This document shows, in pieces, positions 13,884-23,341 of a stretch of DNA of 31,449 bases (within the stretch, counting starts at the first letter, position 1; each line of letters opens with the position of its first letter). Position numbers and translations under genes: made by a program. The DNA lies in assembly GCA_937898415.1 (NCBI GenBank), contig CALDLA010000118.1, positions 1 through 31,449 on the forward strand, in the 5' to 3' direction. A model generated the notes under the pieces. The model saw only the letters and a list, made by a program, of their open reading frames with translations, had not been told where the DNA came from and searched no databases. This stretch comes from an uncultured Prevotellaceae bacterium. GTDB lineage: Bacteria; Bacteroidota; Bacteroidia; Bacteroidales; Bacteroidaceae.

Positions 13884-16800
13884 GAAGGCACGGCTGCAAG
13901 CCAACATTGATGCCATCCGCACAGCCTTTGCCGTGTGGAAGGAGGTACGTGTCCCCACTGAGACCGAGCGGGAAACCATTTCCCGTTACTGCGGTTTCGG
14001 TGGGCTGAAATGTGTGCTGAATCCTGTGGAGAATAAGGCAGTCTGGCCGAAGAACGACCTTCCACTGTACGACCTGACCGCCGAACTCCACAGGGTGATA
14101 CGCGAGAATGCCGAGGACGAGACCGACTACAAACGCTATGTTGCCAGTATGAAACAGTCCGTCCTCACGGCTTTCTATACCCCAAAGGAGATACCCGAAG
14201 CTATCTGGAGTGTCTTCGGTGAGATGAACCTGAAGCCGCAGAAGGTGCTGGAGCCGTCTGCGGGTATGGGTGTATTCATCGAAACCATGCGCACCGTCAA
14301 TCCCGATGCCGAGGTGACCGCCTTCGAGAAGGACAAACTGACGGGCATGTTGCTGACCACCCTCCACAAAGATGACGGAACCAAGGTGCGGACTGCCGGG
14401 TTTGAGATGATAGACAAGGAGCAGTTAGGCACCTACGACCTCGCCATCTCCAACATCCCCTTTGGTGATACGAAGGTGTACGACCCTTTCTACAGCGACA
14501 GCAAGAGCCTGTTCAACCGCGTGATTTCCAAGTCCATTCACGGCTACTTCATGCAGAAAGGGCTTGACGCAGTGCGCGACGGCGGCATGGTGGCATTCAT
14601 CACGACGAGGAACTATCTCGACAGGGAGCAGAACAGCATCAGGATCAACCACCTCCTTCAGCAAGCCGACCTTGTTACCGCATTCCGTCTGCCTGACAAT
14701 CTGTTCAAGGACAGTGCCAACACGGAGGCAGGGAGCGACCTGATTATCATTCAGAAGAACTATGCCAAGCAGGGACTGACCGAGGATGAGGAAAGGCTGA
14801 AAAGGGTGTACTCTGCCGAGGATGATAGCATCGTCCGTAACGACTATTTTGAGCATTACCCTGACAATGTGCTTGCCACAAGCATCCTGAGAGGACACGA
14901 CCAGTACGGCAAGCCCGCACTGGAGTATCTCCATACGGGAGGTGTCGAAGGCATTGCCCATGACCTCCGTGAGCGTCTGCAGAACGAACTCGCCAAGCAT
15001 CTGGACTTCCGTAAGTTTACAGGACTTGACAGCCCGGCCTTTATCCGAAAGGGAAAGGAAACGCAGAAGCCCGTTGAGGAACAGAAACCAGCGGAAGTAC
15101 AGAAGCCAATAGAAGCAGAACAAAAGCCAGTAGAGACAGGGCTGCAGCCTGTAACGGAAGATGAGCCAGCAAAGACGGCAAGGATTGTGACGATGCCAGA
15201 GCCTGCCAGACAGGAAGAAAAAACTGTTCCTGAGCATACGCCCGACAATAACCCGCAGCTGTCACTCTTCGACCTTTGGGGTATGACTGTTCAAGAACCA
15301 CCGAAGCCCAAGCCAGAACCTAAGAAACCAAAGAAGGAGCGGAAGAAAGAGCGTCAGGCAAGGGGATTTCAGGAGAAGAAGGCTGAGATGATGAAGAAGA
15401 GCCATATCGACCAGCAGTTGGCCGTCTATGACTCCCTGGATTGGGAAGAGAATCCGCCCATCAACGGCTTCTATGAGATGATGATGGATCTGACACCCGA
15501 AAAGCGTCGTGAACTATTGGAGATGGGACAGACCAAAATTGAGTCCAATGCCGATGCCAAGGCTGAAGCCCGACAGCAAATTCAGACAAAGGAACAGGTT
15601 GAGCAGAAACAGCACCGTACCATAAAGACAAAGGTTGTTAAGTCTGGTCCCTTTGAGGGAGAAATAAAGCCATTCTACCGTAACGGCTCAATGGTGGAAG
15701 ATAAGGACGGAAACATCGGACACTTGGAGAACGTCACTTCCTCAGGTGCCACCTTCGTACCCTTGATTGTCTCTCAGGAACAGACCGACCGCATCCGTCA
15801 GTATATCGCAGTCCGTGACGTATATGAACAGTTGTATGCCTACGAGCAGGATAATCAGGAGGCGAACAGTGAACTTCGTGAGAAACTTAACGGTTATTAT
15901 GAAGCATTTACAGCATTGTACGGCAACCTCAATGACCGCAAGAATGCCAGAATGATCCTGATGGATGCCACTGGCCGCAACATGCTGGCACTGGAACGTG
16001 GCGAGAACGGCAAATTTGTGAAGGCTGACATCTTCGACCATCCCGTTGCTTTTTCCTTGCAGGAGGTCAGCCATGTTGAGACCTCGCAGGAGGCTGTTGC
16101 TGCATCGCTCAACAAGTATGGCCGTCTCAATCTGGAGTATATGGCGAGGCTGACGGACAAGTCGGAGGATGACATCGTAAAAGACTTGGACGGACAGATA
16201 TTCTTCAACCCCATATCAGGCGATTACGAGATACGCGACAAGTTCATTGCAGGCAATGTGGTTGAGAAGGTAAAGGACATCGAAAAGCTGATAGAGGCTA
16301 ATGGTGGTGAGATGGACGATAAGACAATACTGTCGCTGAACGCCCTGAAAGAAGCCGTGCCTACGCCCATCCCTTTTGAGGATCTTGACTTCAACTTCGG
16401 TGAGCGATGGATTCCCGCCAATGTCTATTCCACCTTTATGACGGACTTCTATGACACGAATGTTGACATTGTCTATTCGCCGCAGATAGACCAGTTCGAT
16501 GCCAGTTGCAGCAGGAAAAATGCGAAAATCTGGAGCGAGTTCTGTGTCAGGGGTGAGTATCGCAGCTATGACGGTATAGCCCTGCTCCGTCATGCACTGC
16601 ACAATACGACACCGAAAATCATGAAGTCGAACGGCACGGATGAAAACGGCAACGACATCAAGGTACCAGATGCACAGGCCATCCAGTTGGCAAACTCGAA
16701 GATTGATGAAATTCGCAATGGCTTTACGGAGTGGCTTGAAGGTCAGAGCCGTGAGTTCAAGGATAGACTAACACAGATGTATAACGAGAAGTTCAACTGC

Positions 16801-19524
16801 TTTGTCCGCCCGAAGTACGACGGCAGTCATCAGACCTTCCCAGATCTTGACATGAAAGGACTGGAGTTGCGCTACGGCATCAGCAGCGTCTATCCCTCGC
16901 AGAAGGATTGTGTGTGGATGATCAAGCAGAACGGTGGCGGAATATGCGACCACCAGGTGGGTACGGGCAAGACACTCATCATGTGTATCGCAGCGCATGA
17001 AATGAAGCGTCTCGGCATGGCGAAGAAGCCTATGATAATAGGACTGAAAGCAAATGTGGCAGAAATTGCCGCCACCTATCAGACTGCCTATCCCAATGCC
17101 CGCATCCTGTATGCCAGCGAAAAAGACTTCTCTACGGAGAACAGGGTAAAGTTCTTCCATTCGATTAAGAACAATGACTTCGACTGCGTGATTATGTCGC
17201 ACGACCAGTTCGGCAAGATACCGCAGTCGCCGGAAATGCAGGAGAAAATCCTAATGGCCGAGTTGCAGAGCGTGGAGGATAATCTTGAGACGCTGAGAAT
17301 GAGCGGCAAGGATATTTCGGGCATGATGCTGAAGGGTTTGGAGAAGCGCAAGGCCAATCTGGAGGCGAAACTCGTTGAGATTTCCAGCAAGATCAACAGC
17401 CGAACCGATGACTTCATCGACTTCAAGCAGATGGGCATCGACCACCTGTTTATCGACGAGAGCCACCAGTTCAAGAACCTGATGTTCAACACCCGTCATG
17501 ACCGTGTAGCAGGATTAGGCAACAGTCAAGGGAGCCAGAAAGCACTCAATCTGCTCTTTGCCATCCGAACGATGCAGGAGGGTGACGGGACGAAGCCGCG
17601 CCGTGATCTCTGTGCCACCTTCCTTTCTGGTACGACTATCAGTAACTCGTTGACAGAGCTTTATCTGTTGTTTAAATACCTTCGCCCTAAGGAAATGGAG
17701 AAACAAAACATCCCGTGCTTTGACGCCTGGGCTGCTATCTTCGCAAAGAAATCGACGGACTTTGAGTTTTCGGTGACGAACAACATCATCCAGAAGGAGC
17801 GTTTCAGGTACTTCATCAAGGTGCCAGAACTGGCTACGTTCTATAATGAGATTACCGATTACCGAACCGCTGAGGACGTGGGAGTGGACAGGCCGAAGAT
17901 GAACGAGATACTTTACAACATCCCGCCGACGCCTGATCAGGAGGTGTTTATCAAAAAACTGATGGAGTTTGCGGAATCTGGAGACGCTACTATCCTCGGT
18001 CGTCTGCCCCTGAGTGAAACGGAAGAGAAAGCAAAGATGCTGATTGCTACGGACTACGCCCGTAAGATGGCACTCGACATGCGTATGATAAATCAGACGC
18101 TATATGATGATGACGCAGGTAACAAGGCCAGCGTCTGTGCCATGAAGATTGCCGAGTACTACCACAAGTTCGAGGAACACAAGGGTACTCAGTTTGTATT
18201 CTCAGACCTCGGAACGTATCAGCCGGGCGATACTTGGAACGTCTATTCCGAAATCAAACGTAAACTGATAGAGGACTACGGCATCCCTGCCGACGAAATC
18301 CGCTTCATCCAGGAGTGTAAGAGCGAAAAGGCACGTAAGGCAGTCATCGAGGCCATGAACGAAGGACGTGTGCGTGTATTGTTCGGTTCGACATCAATGT
18401 TGGGCACTGGTGTCAATGCCCAGAAACGGGCTGTCGCCATTCATCATTTGGACATACCCTGGAGGCCCAGCGACCTTGAACAGCGTAATGGCCGGGCCGT
18501 GAGAAAGGGAAATGAGGTGGCGAAGAAGTACAATAACAACACGGTGGACAGCATCATCTATGCCGTTGAGAAAACGCTTGACGCCTACAAGTTCAACCTG
18601 CTGCACTGTAAGCAGACCTTTATTTCACAGCTGAAGTCCGGCGCTATGGGCGCACGAACCATTGACGAGGGAGCAATGGACGAGGCCAACGGCATGAACT
18701 TCTCGGAGTACATGGCCATCCTGTCGGGCAACACCGACCTGCTTGACAAGGCGAAGTTGGAGAAGAAGATTGCCTCACTAGAGAGTGAGCGCAAGAGCTT
18801 CATGAACGCAAGGCGAAGTGTTGAGTTTGACATTGAGGACGCACAGAAGGAAGTGCAGAAAGCAAAAGAGGTGCTGGACAAGTTGGCCGTTGACAAACAG
18901 CAACTGGATGCAAACATGAAGCATGATGCCCTCGGAAACATCGTCATGGAGGTGAAGATTGAGGGTAAGGCCTATACCGACTTGGAAGAACTTGGTGCCA
19001 AGGTGCAGCACATTGCCGAGACGATGGACACAAAAGGCCAGACAAAGGAGATAGGCGAAATCTACGGTTTCCCCATCAAGGTACGTACCGAGGAAGTGGA
19101 GAAGGGTGGTCTGCCATTCCGTGAGAACAATTTCGGAGTATATGGCAACATCGTCTATCGCCACAACAACGGTATGGTGGCCAAAAAGGACAAGGAGGCC
19201 GCAGCTACGAGCTTCTTCCGTGCACTTGAGAAAATTCCTTCCTTGGTGGAGAAGTACCAGAAGGATGTGGACTGGTATCAGAACAAGGTAGAACAGCTTA
19301 CCCCGACGATCAACAAGGAATGGCGCAAGGAACCGGAACTCCGGGAGTTGAAAAACGAACTCGCCGCCCTTGACCGCAAGATCCAGATGGAACTCGCACC
19401 GAAGGAAGAGAAGCCAGAAACACCCGAAGAGAGAATGGAATATGAAGATGGTCATAAAGTTTCCATGCTTCCTGCGCCTGACAAAGATGATGAGCCGAAA
19501 AAGGTTAAAGGCTTGAAAATGTAA
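13870..19524 (+). CDS. Giant N6-adenine methyltransferase-like / SNF2-type helicase fusion of Bacteroides ICEs
   Basis: The product has 1884 residues from the ATG at 13870; a GTG nine codons earlier is less likely. The N-terminal third is an adenine methyltransferase fold: SAM motif E128-PSAGMG and a catalytic N195-I-P-F198, a variant of NPPY/F. A Pro/Glu/Lys linker (about 397-505) carries Q463-LSLF467, the classic sliding-clamp-binding pentapeptide. The C-terminal half is an SF2 helicase with Walker A G1031-TGKT1035, D1196-ESH1199, the motif FLSGTT, and motif VI Q1538-RNGRAVR. A long helical tail (about 1600-1884) follows. Such proteins are hallmarks of CTnDOT-like elements. They may protect or remodel element DNA, possibly with anti-restriction effects; this is inference. 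Confidence 0.9.
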   Translation: MAFNRKARLQANIDAIRTAFAVWKEVRVPTETERETISRYCGFGGLKCVLNPVENKAVWPKNDLPLYDLTAELHRVIRENAEDETDYKRYVASMKQSVLTAFYTPKEIPEAIWSVFGEMNLKPQKVLEPSAGMGVFIETMRTVNPDAEVTAFEKDKLTGMLLTTLHKDDGTKVRTAGFEMIDKEQLGTYDLAISNIPFGDTKVYDPFYSDSKSLFNRVISKSIHGYFMQKGLDAVRDGGMVAFITTRNYLDREQNSIRINHLLQQADLVTAFRLPDNLFKDSANTEAGSDLIIIQKNYAKQGLTEDEERLKRVYSAEDDSIVRNDYFEHYPDNVLATSILRGHDQYGKPALEYLHTGGVEGIAHDLRERLQNELAKHLDFRKFTGLDSPAFIRKGKETQKPVEEQKPAEVQKPIEAEQKPVETGLQPVTEDEPAKTARIVTMPEPARQEEKTVPEHTPDNNPQLSLFDLWGMTVQEPPKPKPEPKKPKKERKKERQARGFQEKKAEMMKKSHIDQQLAVYDSLDWEENPPINGFYEMMMDLTPEKRRELLEMGQTKIESNADAKAEARQQIQTKEQVEQKQHRTIKTKVVKSGPFEGEIKPFYRNGSMVEDKDGNIGHLENVTSSGATFVPLIVSQEQTDRIRQYIAVRDVYEQLYAYEQDNQEANSELREKLNGYYEAFTALYGNLNDRKNARMILMDATGRNMLALERGENGKFVKADIFDHPVAFSLQEVSHVETSQEAVAASLNKYGRLNLEYMARLTDKSEDDIVKDLDGQIFFNPISGDYEIRDKFIAGNVVEKVKDIEKLIEANGGEMDDKTILSLNALKEAVPTPIPFEDLDFNFGERWIPANVYSTFMTDFYDTNVDIVYSPQIDQFDASCSRKNAKIWSEFCVRGEYRSYDGIALLRHALHNTTPKIMKSNGTDENGNDIKVPDAQAIQLANSKIDEIRNGFTEWLEGQSREFKDRLTQMYNEKFNCFVRPKYDGSHQTFPDLDMKGLELRYGISSVYPSQKDCVWMIKQNGGGICDHQVGTGKTLIMCIAAHEMKRLGMAKKPMIIGLKANVAEIAATYQTAYPNARILYASEKDFSTENRVKFFHSIKNNDFDCVIMSHDQFGKIPQSPEMQEKILMAELQSVEDNLETLRMSGKDISGMMLKGLEKRKANLEAKLVEISSKINSRTDDFIDFKQMGIDHLFIDESHQFKNLMFNTRHDRVAGLGNSQGSQKALNLLFAIRTMQEGDGTKPRRDLCATFLSGTTISNSLTELYLLFKYLRPKEMEKQNIPCFDAWAAIFAKKSTDFEFSVTNNIIQKERFRYFIKVPELATFYNEITDYRTAEDVGVDRPKMNEILYNIPPTPDQEVFIKKLMEFAESGDATILGRLPLSETEEKAKMLIATDYARKMALDMRMINQTLYDDDAGNKASVCAMKIAEYYHKFEEHKGTQFVFSDLGTYQPGDTWNVYSEIKRKLIEDYGIPADEIRFIQECKSEKARKAVIEAMNEGRVRVLFGSTSMLGTGVNAQKRAVAIHHLDIPWRPSDLEQRNGRAVRKGNEVAKKYNNNTVDSIIYAVEKTLDAYKFNLLHCKQTFISQLKSGAMGARTIDEGAMDEANGMNFSEYMAILSGNTDLLDKAKLEKKIASLESERKSFMNARRSVEFDIEDAQKEVQKAKEVLDKLAVDKQQLDANMKHDALGNIVMEVKIEGKAYTDLEELGAKVQHIAETMDTKGQTKEIGEIYGFPIKVRTEEVEKGGLPFRENNFGVYGNIVYRHNNGMVAKKDKEAAATSFFRALEKIPSLVEKYQKDVDWYQNKVEQLTPTINKEWRKEPELRELKNELAALDRKIQMELAPKEEKPETPEERMEYEDGHKVSMLPAPDKDDEPKKVKGLKM

Positions 19525-19556
19525 ATCTGTGATTTCAAAGGTAAATATACCCCATT

Positions 19557-19601
19557 TTAGCCCTATTACCTTCAAATAATGAGGAAATAGGGCTAATTTT
19601 T
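19557..19601 (+). terminator. Strong intrinsic terminator after the methylase-helicase gene
   Basis: TTAGCCCTATT (19557-19567) and AATAGGGCTAA (19586-19596) are perfect 11-bp arms, followed immediately by TTTTT. It separates the excision/methylase transcripts from the rteA promoter. Confidence 0.88.
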
Positions 19602-19644
19602 AAATATTTAGATACCGGTCAGTATGTTTTTGCGACTTTTTTTG

Positions 19645-19652
19645 TAATTTTG
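19645..19652 (+). promoter_or_regulatory. -7 element of the rteA-rteB promoter
   Basis: TAATTTTG exactly matches TAnnTTTG. Transcription would start near 19659, leaving a leader of about 120 bases before rteA. The -33 region is AT-rich without a clear TTTG at the right spacing. Confidence 0.65.
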
Positions 19653-19701
19653 CACCCCAAATTGAAAAAAGAATTGTAAAATAAGTCAATAGGGAGTAAA
19701 A

Positions 19702-19762
19702 AAGGGAAATGTATGTCCCCCATTGGAATCCCTTATATATAAGGATATCAGGGTATCACCCT
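19702..19762 (+). promoter_or_regulatory. Structured leader of rteA with mutually exclusive hairpins
   Basis: AAGGGA (19702-19707) can pair with TCCCTT (19729-19734), or its GGGA can pair with TCCC (19716-19719). These pairings exclude each other. A third small hairpin, AGGG/CCCT (19750-19762), lies 17 bases before the rteA start. The layout resembles an attenuator, consistent with the known leader-based control of the tetQ-rteA-rteB operon in CTnDOT, although tetQ itself is absent here. Confidence 0.5.
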
Positions 19763-19774
19763 CTAAACGATTAG
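19709..19774 (+). CDS. Candidate 21-residue leader peptide upstream of rteA
   Basis: An ATG at 19709 opens a frame of 21 codons (MYVPHWNPLYIRISGYHPL and two more residues) ending with TAG at 19772-19774, five bases before the rteA ATG. It runs through all the predicted leader hairpins, so ribosome position on it would decide which hairpin forms. A shorter overlapping frame starts at 19713 and has nine codons before TAA. Whether either is translated is unknown. Confidence 0.4.
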   Translation: MYVPHWNPLYIRISGYHPLND

Positions 19775-19779
19775 GCTAA

Positions 19780-22020
19780 ATGAAAAGAACAAAGTTTGAC
19801 CTCTTGCTGACAAATGCTGTCAACATCTTACTATTTATAGGAGTATTTATGTTTGGCTACTGGCGGTGGCAGAAACTGGAGAATATCATTATTGAGTCAA
19901 CTAACAGCCAGGAACAATACAGAATCATTCACGCTGCACTGAAAAGCACAATACAATTAGATCACTTGGGCGAACAGGTATCAGAATGGTCCCCGACAGA
20001 TTCCGTTGATTACCAACAAAAACTAGTTGAAACAAACAACTCGCTCGACGGACTGCGCAAATATTACTCCAAAAGTCAGATTGACTCCATGCAGAACATC
20101 CTTAACCAGAAAGGACATCTGCTGTCCGAGATCTACGCGACAATCGTAAAGCGGAATGAGAATGACGAACATCTGCGACAGGACAGACAGGTCACTGTCA
20201 AGGATACGGAGACTTATGTCAAGCATTACACCGGGCATGTGTTCAGGAGCAGCAGGGAAGAAGTGACCTCAAGGAGCAAGAACAGGACGGTCACCGTGCC
20301 GTCCGTCAACGAACTGGCCTTTCTTGACAAAGAACTGTATACCATCAGTCTCGGCATTCTCAGCGACAGCCTCGCCGAAGTCAACCACTGGCTGGACATC
20401 AACGTCAGCCAGATGCTTGATGCGGAGGATACCAAAGCCGAACGCAAACAGAAAGAGTTGATGGATAAGGCAAGCGGTATCGGAAAGACCACGTTCAGAT
20501 GGGGTATGTTGTTTCTCATTTTCGTAACACTACTGAATGTGGCCAACACATGGCGGCGCTCAAGGGTGATGAAGAAACTCGAAAAGGAATCTGACAAGAA
20601 CAAGAAACTTGTGGAGAAGCGCCGACAGATGATGTATGCCATCGTCCACGACCTGCGCACCCCGCTGAGCATCGTCATCGGCTACAACGATATGGCGAAA
20701 CAATGCCCAGCGAAGAATGAAAAGTACATCAGTGCCATATCGTTCTCAGCCCGGCAACTCAGGGGGATGATAGACCAGTTGCTGGACTACTTCCGTTTAG
20801 AGAGCAACAAGGGGATGCTGAAGCCGAGGGACTTCAGCCTGATGGAACTGGCCAACGAACTGACCAATTCCTTCGAACTGAGAGCCGACGAGCGGCTGAT
20901 TGAATTTGTAAAGCCGAAGGTGCAGGGCATCGTCCTCAACGGCGACTATGAGAAAATCTGCCACATAGCGACCAATCTGCTTGACAATGCCTTCAAGTTC
21001 ACCAGGAAGGGCAGTGTGGAGCTGGATATTTCGTATGCCGACGATATGCTGAACTTCAAGGTGAGCGACACTGGCATTGGCATCAAGGATGAAGACAAGG
21101 AACGGGTGTTCTCTGCCTTTACCCGCTTCTCCAATGCCGTTGCCACTGGCAAGGAGGGCTTTGGCATCGGACTCTCAACGGCCAAGATGCTCGTTGACCT
21201 GATGAAAGGCAAGATCGATTTTGAGTCTTCGGACAAGGGGACCACATTCTACGTAAGTCTGCCGATGAAGATTGCGGAGAGCAAGGGGGACGCGGTTGTT
21301 GCGGAGGTCATGAAAGCCTCGGAGGAGCGGAAACGTGTGCTGGTGGTTGACGACAGCAACGTGTGGCTGCTGATGATAAAAGGCGTTCTGCAGCAGAACG
21401 GTTTCGACTGTGACGTGTGCAGCGACACTGCAAAATACTTCACGATGCTCAGGAAGGGCAATTATTCTGCGGTCATCATGGATCTGCAGATGCCAGGAAA
21501 AAACGGACGGGAACTGCTCGACATCATGAGAGAGAGTAAGGTTGCCAACAGCCAAACGATTCCCGTGATAGTCTCGACGGCATCAGGCGAGGAAGTGCGC
21601 GAGGAACTGCTGAAGGTAGGATTCGACGAGTATCTGCCCAAGACGGCTGACATCAGCGAGATGGTGAACGTGGTGAACCGAGTGATAACTGAGAAGAGCA
21701 AGACGGTGACACCAGACTTCTCGAAACTGCGGAAATCCGTAGCAGGGTATCTGATAGAAGAGACCGAGGATGCTGTCGCAGGGCTGCACAATGCTGTCAA
21801 GACTATGGACTTCGACGAGATGAGGAAGTGGGCGCATTGCCTGAATACAAGTTGGCTGCTCTATCGTGTCAGCATATTGGTTGACCCCATCATGGAGGTG
21901 GCACGGAACAAAGACATGAGTGCCAATAACCGTCTGGTGACCTACATGGCTGAGATAGACAAGATGGCGAAAATCATTATCACAAAGGCGAAGGAGATAC
22001 GGGACACGAGGGATGAGTAA
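19780..22020 (+). CDS. rteA: RteA-like hybrid sensor histidine kinase
   Basis: The 746-residue inner-membrane protein has TM1 at about 9-28, a periplasmic sensor region of about 200 residues and TM2 at about 238-258. It then has a HisKA domain with H290 in IVHDLRTPL. A complete HATPase follows: N-box NLLDNAFKFTRKG, G1 DTGIGI and G2 GFGIGLS. The C-terminal receiver has the acceptor D568 in VIMDLQMPG. The end contains an Hpt-like helical domain with H686 in WAHCLNTSW, which would give a full four-step phosphorelay to RteB. In CTnDOT, RteA with RteB activates rteC and then excision. The 3' end overlaps rteB by 8 bases. Confidence 0.85.
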   Translation: MKRTKFDLLLTNAVNILLFIGVFMFGYWRWQKLENIIIESTNSQEQYRIIHAALKSTIQLDHLGEQVSEWSPTDSVDYQQKLVETNNSLDGLRKYYSKSQIDSMQNILNQKGHLLSEIYATIVKRNENDEHLRQDRQVTVKDTETYVKHYTGHVFRSSREEVTSRSKNRTVTVPSVNELAFLDKELYTISLGILSDSLAEVNHWLDINVSQMLDAEDTKAERKQKELMDKASGIGKTTFRWGMLFLIFVTLLNVANTWRRSRVMKKLEKESDKNKKLVEKRRQMMYAIVHDLRTPLSIVIGYNDMAKQCPAKNEKYISAISFSARQLRGMIDQLLDYFRLESNKGMLKPRDFSLMELANELTNSFELRADERLIEFVKPKVQGIVLNGDYEKICHIATNLLDNAFKFTRKGSVELDISYADDMLNFKVSDTGIGIKDEDKERVFSAFTRFSNAVATGKEGFGIGLSTAKMLVDLMKGKIDFESSDKGTTFYVSLPMKIAESKGDAVVAEVMKASEERKRVLVVDDSNVWLLMIKGVLQQNGFDCDVCSDTAKYFTMLRKGNYSAVIMDLQMPGKNGRELLDIMRESKVANSQTIPVIVSTASGEEVREELLKVGFDEYLPKTADISEMVNVVNRVITEKSKTVTPDFSKLRKSVAGYLIEETEDAVAGLHNAVKTMDFDEMRKWAHCLNTSWLLYRVSILVDPIMEVARNKDMSANNRLVTYMAEIDKMAKIIITKAKEIRDTRDE

Positions 22021-23341
22021 GGTAATAGTCATTGACGACATAAAATCCTACTGCGATTCCGTCTGCGCAACACTGGCGGATTTCGGGATAGAGGCTGTTG
22101 CATGCCAGACGGTCAAGAAGGCCAAATGGCTTATTGAACGGGCAGGCAGGAACGACGTAATCTTGGCCGACCTCATGCTGAATGATGAGAGCGGAAAGAA
22201 CGGCACGGACATCCTGCGTTGGATGCGGGAGCAAGGGTATCACCAGTTATTTTTCCTGATGACAAACTACGGCACGATGGAAAACTCTATTGAGACGATG
22301 GAACTTGGTGCCAAAAGTTATATCCCCAAGCCGCAGATGGACGAGAAGTTTTATGCCAGGATTAAAGACATCATGGAAGAGCAGAATCTTCGTGACAAGC
22401 ATAAGAACCGCCTGATGTTCAGGCGCAATAGCCAACCATTTCTGGCTCTTTATGAGAGGCTGAAGGGCTATGTCGGTCTGGATATCCGTCTTGTAGTCGT
22501 TGGTGAAAGCGGAACTGGAAGGAGTCATCTGGCAGAGGACTATATGGCAATGGAGGGGTTCCATTATGGCGACTATGCCCACGTTAGATGCAGCGCATTG
22601 GCAGAAATGGAGCATGTGGAGGATTATTTCTTTGGGCATCAGAAAGGTGCATACGCCAGTGCCGTACAATCAACAGACGGCATTCTGGAGAAAGCACGTG
22701 ACAGTTTCCTTTTCTTGGAGAACGTCGATGAGATGCCTTTGAGTGTGCAGAGTCTGCTTAAAGAGGTGATGGAAACAGGAGAATACTGTCGCATAGGCTC
22801 ATACAAGAAGCGTTTTGTTGATTTCAGGCTTATATGCACTTCTGAAAAATCTCCCGATGAACTCGTCAGAGAGGGGTTAATGACGCAGCTTTTCCGGGAT
22901 TGCATCTGCGAGGAGGTAGTTAATATTCCACCACTAAGGGAAACGGTGACAGACATCGTGCCAATGGCGACATTCTTTTTGGAACACTTTGACGAAAGGT
23001 GCAGACTGAGCAGTAAGGCCAAACATAAACTGGAGGCATATCCCTGGCCGGGGAATGTGCGTGAACTTGTGAGGGTAATAGAACTGGCGGTTAAGAAGTA
23101 TGATTGCGACAAACTCCAACCAGAACACCTTGCCTTTTCTCTTGTAGAAGCTCCGGAAACACCTACAACGATGAAACTGAACGATGAGAGCGAGGAGAAG
23201 ACAAAAATAGTCAAGGCACTTGAATCATGTGGGTACAGGCGAGAACCCGCCGCTGCCATTCTTGGTATCAGCAGAAGAAACTTATTTCAAAAGATGAAAG
23301 ACTATTGTATTGAGGTTCCTAAAAATCGCAATAACAGTTGA
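22013..23341 (+). CDS. rteB: RteB-like sigma-54-type response regulator with degenerate ATPase motifs
   Basis: The 442-residue protein has a receiver domain (D8/D9, acceptor D53), a sigma-54-interaction-type AAA+ domain and a C-terminal Fis-like HTH (AAAILGISRRNLFQKM). The AAA+ motifs depart from consensus. Walker A is G164-ESGTGR170-S with Arg for the essential Lys. The sigma-54-contacting GAFTGA loop reads GAYASA (212-217). The Walker B segment reads FLEN with E236-N237 where Asp-Glu is expected. Fold and order match NtrC-class activators, but ATP hydrolysis and sigma-54 remodelling look doubtful. It is co-translated with rteA through an 8-base overlap. CTnDOT RteB is the activator of rteC; no rteC follows here. 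Confidence 0.83.
   Translation: MSKVIVIDDIKSYCDSVCATLADFGIEAVACQTVKKAKWLIERAGRNDVILADLMLNDESGKNGTDILRWMREQGYHQLFFLMTNYGTMENSIETMELGAKSYIPKPQMDEKFYARIKDIMEEQNLRDKHKNRLMFRRNSQPFLALYERLKGYVGLDIRLVVVGESGTGRSHLAEDYMAMEGFHYGDYAHVRCSALAEMEHVEDYFFGHQKGAYASAVQSTDGILEKARDSFLFLENVDEMPLSVQSLLKEVMETGEYCRIGSYKKRFVDFRLICTSEKSPDELVREGLMTQLFRDCICEEVVNIPPLRETVTDIVPMATFFLEHFDERCRLSSKAKHKLEAYPWPGNVRELVRVIELAVKKYDCDKLQPEHLAFSLVEAPETPTTMKLNDESEEKTKIVKALESCGYRREPAAAILGISRRNLFQKMKDYCIEVPKNRNNS

Larger units (their letters stand above)
8410..23341 (+). mobile_element. Internal segment of a CTnDOT-type integrative conjugative element
   Basis: Small HTH/excisionase genes, DUF3945 protein, topoisomerase III, DUF1896 protein, methylase-helicase and an rteA/rteB pair occur in one continuous stretch. 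This set and order are characteristic of CTnDOT/CTnERL relatives. Integrase, attachment sites, tetQ, rteC and transfer genes are not in the window, so element ends cannot be placed. The coordinates cover only the recognisable backbone, and the flanking defence blocks may lie inside the same element. Confidence 0.8.

Noticed and set aside
13537..14367. Long minus-strand frame opposite the DUF1896 and methylase genes
   Set aside because: Crosses the overlap of two well-supported plus-strand genes and has low-quality composition.
18778..19575. Long minus-strand frame opposite the helicase tail
   Set aside because: Mirror of a Lys/Glu-rich coiled region, and it runs through the terminator at 19557-19601.
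19525..19779. tetQ or a tetQ fragment before rteA
   Set aside because: The interval is only 255 bases and holds a terminator, promoter and leader; no ribosome-protection GTPase motif is present.
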